A stretch of DNA of 64,000 bases from Perilla frutescens. Lineage: Eukaryota > Streptophyta > Magnoliopsida > Lamiales > Lamiaceae. The notes under the pieces were generated by a model. It had not been told where the DNA came from. It ran no database searches and saw only the letters and a list, made by a program, of their open reading frames with translations. The stretch spans positions 42,226,501 through 42,290,500 of the forward strand of contig BRKX01000004.1 in NCBI GenBank assembly GCA_026008535.1, written 5' to 3'. How positions within the stretch are numbered: the first letter of the stretch is position 1; the number at the start of each line of letters is the position of its first letter. Shown piece after piece: positions 44,948 through 56,052 of the stretch. Both the position numbers and the translations under genes were made by a program.

Positions 44948-45024
44948 GGGTTGACCCGCGTTGACCGGGTCAAAGCGCGGGTTGACCCGCGTTGACCGGG
45001 TCAAAAGCGGGTTTGACCGACCCG
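44948..45024. repeat. 31-bp tandem repeat rich in TTGACC
   Basis: GGGTTGACCCGCGTTGACC starts at 44948 and 44979, with a truncated third copy at 45009. Each unit holds TTGACC in both orientations (TTGACC and GGTCAA). Confidence 0.8.
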
Positions 45025-45879
45025 TCTCATATAGTGTTATTTGCATCATGATGCATGCAAGTGTTTGCCTTAAATGATATATTGATGTGACTATTCTCAT
45101 CTTGTCCTTGATGAAACTCAAAATTACCAATTATTTACACCCAAATAATTTTCTGACCCTTCTAGGTATTAATAGAGGGTAATTTATACATTTTCCTACA
45201 TTTTAATCATAATCCTTCAATTCAAATACAATATTTACAATATATTCTAAATTATTAAAATCTCAATCAAATAATCCAAATACATAATTATTTTTATCCA
45301 AACAATACAATCCTGCCGTATATAATTAATCTCATTTGCTTCATCTACCAAACCAAACAAAGCTCTAAATTGAATTAAAAACAACAACTTATAAAACATA
45401 ACAAATACAACACCATATTTTAAAATGTAGCAATTAAAATAGCTCTAAAATTTTCGAAACCATCCTTATCCGACGTGTCCACCTGAGAAAGCCATTATTT
45501 TACAAAAAGAATGTCGGACACGAATGATCGAAAAATAGGGAATTAATTATTTTCATTGCTTATCTAAAAAAAAACATTGCTACAAATTAAAATATGATTT
45601 TATAATTGCTACATTCTAACAATGGTGTTGTGATTGTTGTAACATTTAATGCAATTAACCCTGATTTTATTACATCTCAATCCTAAAATCATTTAATTCG
45701 TTCTTATCTACCTTTTATAATCTCTACTTTTAATTTTCGTTACAAGATTAATGAAAAGTAAATCCTCTTCCCCAATTCCAACTATCCAATTAATTATAAT
45801 ATTACGTGTATGACTACAATTCGCTGTACAAAATCTCATGACCAATAAAGCTAATATTAATAATGGCGTATGTGCAGCT

Positions 45880-46159
45880 GATTATTTCCTCGCCTTCATC
45901 ATTTCCACGCCACGTGGGCGGAAAAGCTAGGAGCGTCTACGGATTACGGTGGTCCGCGTCGCAGAGAAACCACCATCTCAGTTTAATAAAGTCTCGTCAC
46001 TTTTTCTTGGTACATTGTGTTTCTTTTCGCACTTTTTGGAAAACCAGAATTAATATTTTTTTTATTTTTTTTAAAACTAAAAAACATCTCATTTTCTTCT
46101 CCAAATTGGCGTGTTTGGAAAATCTACCATCGATGAGTAGAGATTAGTTTCAAGAAAAG
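45880..46159 (+). promoter_or_regulatory. Probable promoter and first 5' UTR exon of host gene 1
   Basis: Locally GC-richer DNA upstream of the gene. CCACGTGGGC (about 45910) contains a G-box core, a common plant promoter element. CAAGAAAAG followed by GTGACA at 46160 could be a donor pairing with the TTTTGTTGCAG acceptor that ends at 46471. Transcript evidence would be needed to fix the transcription start and this splice. Confidence 0.4.
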
Positions 46160-46520
46160 GTGACAAAATTACTAGAGCAAAAAATCTATGATATTTAATT
46201 AATACTCTTTCATTGATTATGATTGCTTTCATTTCTCTTATGGCCATGAACTCTGTTTTTTTTAATCAAATTTGTATATGTGAATCATTTAAATGTATAT
46301 TTTAATTTATGTTTTTGTATGATGTTTGGTTTTTTTAGGGTTTATGAAAATGGTGTTAGTTAAGACTTAATTGAGACCAAGTTTCATTTAGATAGAAATA
46401 GATGTTAATTTCTGCTATTTTTATAATGTTGCGTTAAACAATTATATATGACATTTGTACTTTTGTTGCAGAGGCAGCAATCGAAGAAGTGAGAATTTAT
46501 TTTGAGTTTTTGCTGGTTCA

Positions 46521-49500
46521 ATGAGAGATCCGAAACAAGGTTTTAAGATGGTAAACTTCTTAGTATATTTTCTCAATTAATTTAAATTTTGTTTGATTGT
46601 TTAAGCTTTATTTTAGTGGTTGAATTTACTTGGTGTTTGTATGAAAAATTTTCATCTGATGTTGGTTGGGATAATATTTTTATATATGTATATTTGTGCA
46701 TATATCATTACCTAAGTAGATGTAGATCTGCTTACAATTAAGTTTAAATGTTGTTATTTTAATCGAAGAGATTGACATTTAGAAAAATGTATGCATAATT
46801 CATTTTCATATTTAAGAGCTATGTTCACCACTTGAATGTTGTGGATACAAGTAGATCTATCATTCATGTAAAAAAAAAAAATAGAAAATATAGTTTTGAA
46901 ACTTCATGCAACGTACGTAAAAAGAGTACGTATCGTAAAATTCTAACGGTTCACTTACAAGTCACAGTGAGATTCTGTGATGATTACATTTGTATAATTT
47001 CCTTTCACGGTGTCTAGATTTTGTTGTCTATGGACGTGAATCAACACGTGGTTTATAAAAAGATTACGAATGTCTAGTAGATATTTAATTATTTGCAGCT
47101 TAAAATAGATAATCGTTTATGGATGAATACTTTAACGATTGATCAACGGCAATAATTAATGAACATGATCAAATTGCAAGAGTTATCGAGATTTTTATGC
47201 TTTATAACTAGCAACACATGACATGATAACGGTTAGTAATATTAATATTAAATTATCTTGCCTAAATTCGTTTATGTTGGATTATGATTTTTTACGTTGT
47301 TATTTAAAAGAACATGCAATAAAATATTATAGAGTTGTCAAAATAGATTGAACTTGTCGGGTGGATCAGCCCGCCCGACTTTCATAAAAAGCCCACTAAA
47401 GGACCATCCTATGCGGAGTACGGTCTGTCTCATTCGGGCTGCAGGTTGGGTAGGTACGGGCCGGGTTAGCCCGCGGGCCAAACAGTTTTTTTTCTTTTTT
47501 TTTTCTATTAAATCGATGTTTGAAAAAAGCTCCTCAACACACTCCAGTGATTCAGTCACTAATTCAGAAACCCTTCCGCTCCTCTCCGCCGTAAACGCGA
47601 AAGCCTCCGCCACCGCGCCGCCGTCTACTGTCGGAGCGTCGCCTTCTGCACGCGGCTGTCCTCATCCCCCGACACGAACTCCGAATACTACGATGGCGGC
47701 TTGAAGTTTAAAGCTTCTCTTCAAGGTATATCACGAAATGATTCAATTTTTGTTTATCGTTTTTCGCTGAAAGTTTATTGTGGAAATTAATTGATGAATC
47801 GGTTGACATATGCTTGTTTCTTAAATTTTTCCAACACCATTCTGTCTGTATCACTATGAATAGCGGGTTATGCGCGGAATTCTTAGATAGATTGCAAAAT
47901 GTGGCATGCATTAGCAGGGAGGAAAGAGGAAACGAACTATTTGGGTGAATGTATTTGAATAATTCTCAGAATTTTGTTTTGAGTGGATTTCGGGAGCAGC
48001 AATTTACTAGATGTTTGTCGACTTTACTGCAAGTGTTTATAGAAATTATTTTTCGTTCATTTTTTTATATGAAAATGCAATCATTTTAAGGTTGATCCGA
48101 TTGTTTAGTGGTTTTGGAATATGGGTATTGATAATCTGATCGTTAGATCAATCTTTTATTTGTTGTGTATAATTACTTGAATAAGTGGAAACCACACTAG
48201 TTCACTTTTAGATTTTGCGACCTTGCTATATTCTTAGAGCTCAAGGATTTGTGCACCTAAATTCAATGCTAGGATATCACTTTTGAAATTCAAATGATAG
48301 ATTATATCAGAGGATATATGGAAAATTGCAGCTCGTAAACTTTATATTATATGTTCTCGTTCAAATTTGTACTGGATCACATCAGCTTCATTGAATCTAT
48401 ATATGTTTGGGATCTCATTCTTCTCTTCTAAATTTCAGAAAAATCTACTCTTCTACTAGAAGACATTGGCGGAACAAAATCTAGAAGCCTGGCCCTCAAA
48501 GAAGCAACAGACACAATCCTCTTCTAAATTTAATTAAAAATAAATAAAATTGGGTAGCCCCACGGGCTGGCCTGCTAACCCGTGGCCCGTGGCGGGGATG
48601 GTTTTGGTATGTTCTTTGTTGGGAAGTTTGTAATGGTGATTTCTTAGCTTAAATGTGGAATAATATCTCGAGGCTCGAGGTACTCATATTAGTCAACTTC
48701 TTTAATTGATACGTCATGGACATAAATGTGTTCAACACAATTCCATCATAGTTTCTCTTGTTGCATGTAGCTTCTACATGCCGTCATATGTCATTTTGGT
48801 GTTCTTAATTTTATGCAAAGTTCTACAGCATAAGCAAATATTCTATGAGGGAGACAATGTCCTTGATGTATTCTCACTTCCACATCAGGAATAACAATCT
48901 AGAAAATTCACCTAATTTTCTATGAAGTTATCCTTGTGCACTTTGTTAGGGGCCTTCACTTTACCTTAGTGTATAGTCCATCCAATAGAATTTGACTCTG
49001 TCTCAACAGACCCATATGTGGACTTTCACACTCACGATCATCAAGTTTATCATTCATCTTCACATGTTTAACGTTGCAGTTCAGTCATAAATAGTATCTC
49101 TGATAAGTAGTGCAAGAATTTAATGTAATACTGTTGCCTAATATGTTGTCCTGCAGCTTACACGACGATGAAAACATGCTTTGCAAACATCATTCATTGT
49201 CTTTTCTTTTTTTTCTTCTTAGTCAATGCATAAATATATAATTATCTGCAGTCTGCACGCATAAATTTAGGTATTATAATTCCGGTGCATATTGAGTTAT
49301 TTAGAAACCCTCTTCCTCATTGTCGTTATGTTGTTCTCTTGACTCTTGTGTACATTTATTGCTTCAATTGATGATTCTTTGACCCACACAATATTTAGAA
49401 GCTTGTTTTTTTCACTGTGACGAAAATGTTTTCAAGAGGATCCATCACATACAAAGTTCTTTTCTGTAGTTGGCTGGTATTCTTATTTTTCACCTTTTTG

Positions 49501-51531
49501 TAAATATAACGATCACTTGGTGGTGGCAGTCTTTTCAGAACAACAGCATTTGGTTGCCCAATGCCTCTGGTTCCATGGCTAATGGGGAGATATGTTATGA
49601 AAATTCAACAAGAATTGATCATAAACGTCCCCATCAGTGGTTTATGGATTCTTCCGAGCAGGAACTATTTCACAGCAAGAAGCAAGCAGTAGAACCTTTT
49701 AAAGGAACTTCAGGACCTGCAGTTATGGAAAGTTCTTTGTGGCAAGATGGTCCCCACTTTCAGTCTGAAAGTCAAACCCCAAGCCTGTTCAGCCCCAAGC
49801 CCGTGCGGAGTTCGAATGTGTCTGATAATAATGTGCCCCCTGTTACTGCTTCCATGAATATGGAAAAGAAGGACACGGGGAATCAATTTGGAAATGACCC
49901 TTCAATTTGTTTAACCATGTCTCAAGCCATCAATGGCTCTTTGTGTCTGAACCCAGGACCTAGGAAAGTAAAAGTCAATGAGGTAAGGATCTCAGAGAAT
50001 TGCTTACCTGAGTTTGTGGGAAGTACCTTCAGTCGTGGAGAGAAGAATGAAGTTATGACTACCACATTTCAGAGGACTGGCAACAACATGTTTTCTGGAC
50101 CTACTTATAATACTGCACTGGGTAATGCTATTTCAGTGGATCCTGCGTACACTAAGATTGACAAAAACTTTGTTTCAGTTGGACAGTCCAACAAGAGAGA
50201 TGGAAATTTTATGCTCACCAATCAGTACTATAATAACGGGATAGATAACAATGTACTATCTATTGGTCAGGCCTTCAACAGAGGGAATTATAATATTAAT
50301 GCCCTAGGCGAGCAGTATGAAAAGGAAACTGGCAATTTCTCATCAATTTGTCCTACTTACAACAGGGGCCAGGAGAATTTATTCGCACTGGACCCTTTCT
50401 ACAGCAAAGTAAATGAGACGTTCATGTCTGCAGGTCCTAGTAAGGGGGAGACACATATGTCTTTTCAAGGTCAGCAGGATGCTACTGTTGCATCATTAGG
50501 AGCTCTCTACAGTACAGAGAATTCTAGCATCCTATCAATGGTTGAACACTCTAAGAAGGGCGAGGAAACTACCATATCTTTTGGAGGCTTGCAGAACAAT
50601 GTTGAGGAGAGAGATCACTCTGGCAGGCTCATAAGTAGCTACGATGTTTTGCTAAATCAATCCTCTGCACAGTCTTCAGGATCATTGGGGCAGAAAGATT
50701 CTACAGACCAGGTAAGTGCAAAAGCTATACCGGCATCCTCCTCCAAGGCAGATGGTGCGCCCAAGACTAAGGATCAGAAGTCCAAAAAAGGATCATCAAA
50801 TAACTTTCCTTCAAATGTTAAAAGCTTGTTGTCCACTGGAATTCTTGATGGGGTTGCAGTGAAGTATGTTTCGTGGTCAAGAGAGGTAAAGTGAACATGA
50901 TCTTTTGTTTTCCATTCCATTCTAGGTTATTTTGTCTTAACCATGAGCATTTGTGCTTGCAGAAAAATCTTAGAGGAGTGGTAAAAGGGACTGGTTACTT
51001 GTGTAGCTGCCAGGATTGCAAGCTTGTAAAGGTTACTGTCTTCTATGCTGTTAATTGGTAGTTTCCTTGGTTTTGAGATATTATCCCTGCTAACTTGTTT
51101 CCCAACATACGATGCACAGACTATCAATGCTTATGAGTTTGAGCGTCATGCTGGTTGCAAAACCAAACACCCAAACAACCATATTTACTTTGAGAATGGG
51201 AAGACAATTTATGCAGTGGTCCAAGAACTGAAGAGCACCCCTCAGGAAATGCTTTTTGACGTGATACAAAATGTGACGGGATCTTCAGTCAACCAGAAAA
51301 ACTTCAATACTTGGAAAGGTGAGCTCATCTGTTTCTCCATGCAAAATCTAGATAAGGATATGATGACATTTTATTCCTCCAAATGATGAGTGTGTAATTT
51401 GGTATTTTCATTATGGCCACCTCTCGCCTGACCTTTCCGTGTTATATATTTTCATTTCAGCATCATATCAAGCTGCAACCCGTGAACTTCAACGTATTTA
51501 TGGAAAAGATGACCTGGTCGTACCATCTTGA
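46521..51531 (+). CDS. Tify-domain-binding-domain-like (TDBD) protein, five coding exons
   Basis: Proposed exons: 46521-46550, 49530-50885, 50963-51031, 51120-51318 and 51461-51531, totalling 1725 nt and 574 residues. All introns are GT-AG and all phases fit. An in-frame TGA at 46503 lies upstream of the first ATG; a second in-frame ATG (46548) sits exactly at the first donor. Exon 2 begins SFQNN, as in plant relatives beginning MSFQN, and has a conserved KRPHQWFMDSSEQELF block. Its middle is Asn/Ser/Gly-rich with loose ~14-residue repeats (GPTYNTALGN, DPAYTKIDKN, CPTYNRGQEN). The C-terminal ~130 residues (LLSTGILDGVAVKYVSW, then GYLCSCQDCKL, AYEFERHAGCKTKHPNNHIY and TWKASYQAATRELQRIYG) match the TDBD module of plant nuclear regulators such as IDM1-type proteins. 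Relatives are nuclear and uncharacterised; DNA or partner binding is inference. Confidence 0.85.
47330..48612. mobile_element. Possible hAT-like insertion in intron 1 with an exon-like island
   Basis: Left edge TTGTCAAAATAGATTG followed by GGGCCGGGTTAGCCCGCGGG-type sequence; right edge inverted GGGCTGGCCTGCTAACCCGTGG followed by GGTTTTGG. Such GGCCCG-rich ends are common in plant hAT-type elements, but no clear 8-bp duplication is visible. Inside, 47555-47725 is CpG-rich and ends TTCTCTTCAAG before GTATATC, like a first exon and donor. One frame has a plausible tail (DTNSEYYDGGLKFKASLQ). It may be a captured gene fragment; origin not recognised. Confidence 0.35.
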
Positions 51532-52253
51532 TATGTCCCAACTCTCTCGGGCCATTCAAGGTCTGTTGATAACCGTTGTCTGCCTAGCTAGTCAACATGA
51601 CAGTAGGAACTGATCAGTCCGGAACATTAGATTTGTTGATTGTTGTTCTGTTTTGTATTTTGCTGTGAAACTTGTTTTTAACATTTATGTTCAGCTTTAT
51701 ATAATATTTATATAATTATATGTATATGTATCTTGTTTTCTTGGTAAAACAAGACTTTTGGACAAGAATGGCAAGATCTTAAGTGATCATGAGATGCTTC
51801 TTGCTCTGCATTAAGCACATTCAGCTTAGTATTTGGCGCGACATGATAACTCTTTGCATATATCTGCTGCTAAAATCAGATTATATCTCAATGCAGCACT
51901 AGTTACAATCTGCAATGTGGGTAAATGTCAGAGCTGATGGTCTAACCAGGTACAACTTATGCTCGTATTCTTCATCGCTGGTTGAAATTCGATCATGCGA
52001 TACTTGTCTGTTTGATGCTATTCTAGGCAGAGCCAATAGCAACATGTTCGTTGCTCTCATTAACATGTCTACTTCGTTACCTTAGAGATACAAATTTTTA
52101 GAAGTGCTCTGGAAAATTAACTGCTAGTGTTGTGGATAAATCTGCTGCTGCTGCTTAAACACTTCATTCACCCTCGTTTATTTATTTTGCTTAATATGTA
52201 TAGTGTATAGATATAGATATATAATATCTATATATTACAAAAAAAATTCCCCT
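51532..52253. other. Shared 3' region between two convergent genes
   Basis: Contains the 3' UTRs of host gene 1 (from 51532) and host gene 2 (52253 and higher on the minus strand). No further ORF. Poly(A) signals are not obvious enough to call. Confidence 0.65.
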
Positions 52254-53676
52254 CTAGACAACATTGTCGCCTGAGATTGCCTTGGAGAGATGTGGGTAAT
52301 TGTTTTCTGATACATTTGATGAATGATTCTCTGCTGATTGCTGCTGCTGTTGTGACATCATTTCTGATTGGGGGTACGACGCGGTAGTCTCATCTTCTGT
52401 CTTGCCCCATATAACTAGATACAGCCCAATAACAATCACCATGGCTCCTGCTACCCTGCAATTTCATCACCCTGCTTCAGTATATACAAGCTTTCTCACA
52501 TAACCTAAAAGATTTACAAACACGAAAAATACGTACTTTCCCACGTTTAGTTGCTCAGCCAGAATGAAAGAACTCATCACTGCAACGATCACCATGTTCA
52601 GAGGATTGAACGAGGTAACAAAAACTGGCCCTTTGTCCTTCATTATCACTCCTGATACATAGTAAGCAACTCCTGAGCAGATCACTCCCTGCAAACCCCG
52701 AAATTTTTTGTACCCCGAAATTTTTTGTCAGAATTCGAATGCAGAAATGCTTAAATGAGGAAATACGCAACTTCATCATTATCTTACAGCATAAACAGCA
52801 GCAAGAAGTTTGGTGTCCCATCCGATAGCCCAGATGGCAGTGTTGCCCCTCTCGACTACAAGGGTCAGCATGGTCCCTTGCAATGCCCCGATCATGCATA
52901 TCAGACCGGTAAGGGAAAGTCCGGCCGGGTATGCCTTCAATGTGATTGCCTACAGTGCAGAACAATCTATATAAGGAATCATCAACAGAGTGGAAGAAAA
53001 AAAAATCACAGAAAATTTAATCTTTATATATCATGTACCTGTACAATGTAAAAAATGGACCAACAGAAACAAGCAGCTGTGATCATTACAGCTCCCTTGA
53101 TTACTTTTTGGTGATCTATTTCTTGAGCAACGGATTTGAAATTGGAATTTTGTTTGGTCCATGGCAATGCTATAACTGAGCCTTGCACAAGAGTCATTAT
53201 CATTGCTCCACCTACAGTCACTACAGTTCCCACAATCTTTGCTTGGCTGTGTAGTTTTCTTACATTCACTCTTTCAAGCCTGCAATATTCCAAAACATGT
53301 ATATGAATCTTGATTCGTCAGGCCGTCTGACACAAGAAGATGTATTAGTACGTACCTTAGGGCCCATGCTAATAAAAAGGTTACGGCGGGAACAGTGTTG
53401 CACATAGCTGCTGCAAATGTAGCTGTTGTATATTGCATCCCAACATAGTACAAGTTCTGATCTATAACAGGCCTGTCATAATTAATTACATAAGTTTAAA
53501 GTTCAAGCAAATTATAGATTTACTTTCAATCACATCATCAAAGAGAGGGGGAGAGTAGTTACTCCAATAAGGCAAGTAGCACTATTTTGTAGAGAACTGA
53601 AAATGTCATTTTTGGCCTTATTTTCCTGTTTACAAACAAATAAACTCAACATAAGCTTCATCTCTTAAACTTCACA

Positions 53677-53712
<36 letters not shown>

Positions 53713-53900
53713 CTCTCGAGAGCAAAGGCAAAAGGGGCGACAACTGCAGCGGCAACGACATTTCTATAGACAGAAAAGGTGTAATGGTTCATACCCTTGT
53801 TGAGGGCTGCCTTGGCTATTATACCTAAACCTGCATAACCAAACTGTAACAATATTGCTGCCAAATATGGTCTTAGCTTTCTCACTGATTTACTATCCAT
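52254..53900 (-). CDS. WAT1-related / UMAMIT-type membrane transporter, seven exons
   Basis: Proposed exons on the minus strand: 53900-53713, 53625-53563, 53472-53356, 53279-53039, 52949-52788, 52688-52537 and 52455-52254, totalling 1125 nt and 374 residues, normal for the family (350-400). All junctions are GT-AG and the frame is open throughout. Two EamA (drug/metabolite transporter) repeats are visible. The first runs from PYLAAILLQFGYAGLGIIAK through YTFSVYRNVVAAAVVAPFAF, YYVGMQYTTATFAAAMCN and VTFLLAWALR. The second runs from KGAVMITAACFCWSIFYIV through AYYVSGVIMKDKGPVF and NMVIVAVMSSFILAEQL to VIVIGLYLVIWGK. Ten membrane helices are expected, with a hydrophilic Gln/Ser-rich C-tail. Family members export amino acids or auxin-related compounds at plasma or vacuolar membranes; the substrate here cannot be told. 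A GA microsatellite (53681-53709) sits beside the exon 1 donor and a CT run lies in the 5' UTR. Confidence 0.95.
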
Positions 53901-55146
53901 CACCTTACAACTCTCTCTCTCTCTCTCTCCTCTGCTAAATTAATGTCTCTATGCTGATGATGGTAGATGTGGTGTGTGTGTGTGCTTACATGTATATATA
54001 TATATATGGGTGGGAGTTGTGTGTGTGTTGTTGTTGTTTGGTTCCTGTCAGAGAATCAGAGGGGAGATGGAACACGACAGGTTTGAATCAATGGATTCCA
54101 CTAGAGAGGTAACTGTGGCAAAATTCTTTGAAGCAAGCATGTTGAGTGAAAGATGAAAAAGAAGCTTTAATTCTGTTAAAATGTGGAATATATATCTCAT
54201 TTCATCAAATATTTTGTGGGGTTTTACCAAATGCTGGTGGATTATGATTTATGAGTAGTGCAATACACCTCCGGTATTCTCTTTACTCAAAAGTTCTGCG
54301 TGCCATGCATGATCCCATCACCAATTCAAGGATCGAATTTTCCACACCAGATATCCGATATCTCGTGCTTCATCTTCTAATATTATCGTAAATTGGATTA
54401 TTATTTTAGCACTAATAAAATAAAACAAGAGATGAAACACAGTTTAAAAAAATTAACGGGGGAATCTTTCAATATGCCACATGACTCATTGTGTCAGGTT
54501 TCAAAATTTGCCCCCTTATAGGTACCGTTAGTTAGCATAGAATGTAGAGTTACAGACCAACTTCACTACAATATTAATAGGTCAATTGGGTAAAACATAT
54601 TTTCCTATAGTGGCATGGAATATTTATAGGTATTTACTATTTAGGGGTTGTGTAAATCAAATGACGCACATACTTAGTCTTGCATGTTTAGAGGGCAATT
54701 TGGTAATTTCACACTCACTAGCTAAAGAATAGCCCTTAAAACATGCAGTAGGAGGATAGCCATGTTGGCCACAAACATGCATGGGTTGTATAAGTCTTCC
54801 AAATATACCAGTCAGGCTTTCAAACTAAATACTAATAAATAAATTTGATAACAAATAAGTTGCAATTCCAATCATGAGTAACTAAAATATTTTATAGTAA
54901 ATTCAAGAGTGGTTTGACGGAACCCCTGTATATATCCTTAATAGCATTGGTTCCTGATTTTATTAAATAGAGATAATTATTTGATCCACATAATTAATTA
55001 TTTTCTTAGTGAAGATTGAAATCTCGTGGCCACATTAATAGGCATCCTAATCAGATCACACTTACAGCAATTATAATGCATGGAGCCCCATTTTAATTTT
55101 AAATAACTTTATTTAGTTTTAATCAGCTTCGCATCATTATGTGTTT
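53901..55146. other. 5' flank of the UMAMIT gene and intergenic DNA
   Basis: CT run (53911-53930), GT/TA microsatellites (53970-54008), then AT-rich DNA. I see no gene. Confidence 0.6.
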
Positions 55147-55435
55147 CACTATCAAATTGTGAATTTAATCTATAGTTATCATTAAAATCAAAATTTATTA
55201 TAACATAATTAACCATGTTCAACATTTATCACAAAAAAAAATAATTAAAAAAATTATAAATTCTTATTATGCAAAAGAATAACCAATTAATTATTAATTA
55301 AAAATTAAATAATAACTGTAAAGTCCAATTGGGTACCATGAACCCTAATTAATAATTGTAAAATTAAACTAAAGTATAAGGAATTAAATTCAAAATTAAT
55401 ATATATATATATATATATATCATAATTTGATAGTG
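55147..55435. mobile_element. Small inverted-repeat element, about 290 bp
   Basis: Ends CACTATCAAATTGTGA (55147) and inverted TCATAATTTGATAGTG (ending 55435), with an AT microsatellite just inside the right end. Its right half (ATTGGGTACCATGAACCCTA...) resembles the core of the element split by the SIRE-like Copia (ATTGGGTAGGATGAACCCTA on the complementary reading of 31550-31600). Confidence 0.65.
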
Positions 55436-55987
55436 ATATACAGAGCATGACACATAGCGCAACAAGAATCTGAGCCTATTCTTACTAGTCCAGAACGACA
55501 AGTCCAATTTACAATAGTCCAAATAAATAAATCATTGTTGAGCATTCAATTTTGATGTACTCAATCACAAATTGAATTATATTTTACTACTAAAATAATG
55601 CATGCCATAACAAATTTAGTAAATCAACAATTTCAATTTCCTTAAAAGCTTAATGCCAAACGCATATTCATTCTTAGATAATGAAAGTTATTTCCAAAAT
55701 CAAGCATAGCCCATAAGTTGTAGTTGAACCCATTTTGTTGTTGCTGGTATATAATCTTTTTAATTGAGTGTTGTAATAGTGGAAATTACATACATATATA
55801 GATACATTATTATTTAAACAAAGAAAAGATTTCTGGTATGTGGTGGTGTCCAAAGCCAACTTTGTTTAGTAATTCACAACTGCATGTGTACGTTTCGTTT
55901 ATTAGTTATTACTACACAGCATCAATCACTACTTTAGTTTGTTATTCATGCTGCGATATATTATACATATTTTTTTTCTAGTACACA

Positions 55988-56052
55988 GGGACGGAATTTA
56001 CTCAGTGCGCACTTCGTAAACAGCTGCGGGATACCCTCGACAAAAAAAAAAC
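55988..56052 (+). mobile_element. SINE 3'-end relic
   Basis: GGACGGAATTTACTCAGTGCGCAC...AGCTGCGGGATACCCTCG followed by A10 matches the 3' half of the SINE at 58583-58634 (GGGGTTTACCCAGTGCGCACC...GGCTGCGGGTTACCCTCG). The tRNA-like head is missing. Confidence 0.7.

Larger units (their letters stand above)
44400..45850. other. Intergenic region with GC-rich palindrome and TTGACC repeats
   Basis: No gene seen. Contains a GC-rich inverted repeat (44597-44644) and a TTGACC-rich tandem repeat (44948-45024). Weakly similar inverted ends CTCTTGGTTTGCTTG (about 44421) and the complement of CAAACCAAACAAAGCTC (about 45350) hint at a PIF/Harbinger-type element, but flanking duplications do not match. Confidence 0.4.

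Noticed and set aside
44417..45370. PIF/Harbinger element
   Set aside because: Ends are only loosely similar and the flanking trinucleotides (TTA and TAA) are not a direct repeat.
47338..47704. ORFs on both strands in intron 1 of host gene 1
   Set aside because: They run through GGCCCG-rich transposon-like ends and an A/T homopolymer. Only the 47555-47725 island looks exon-like, and it is reported as such.
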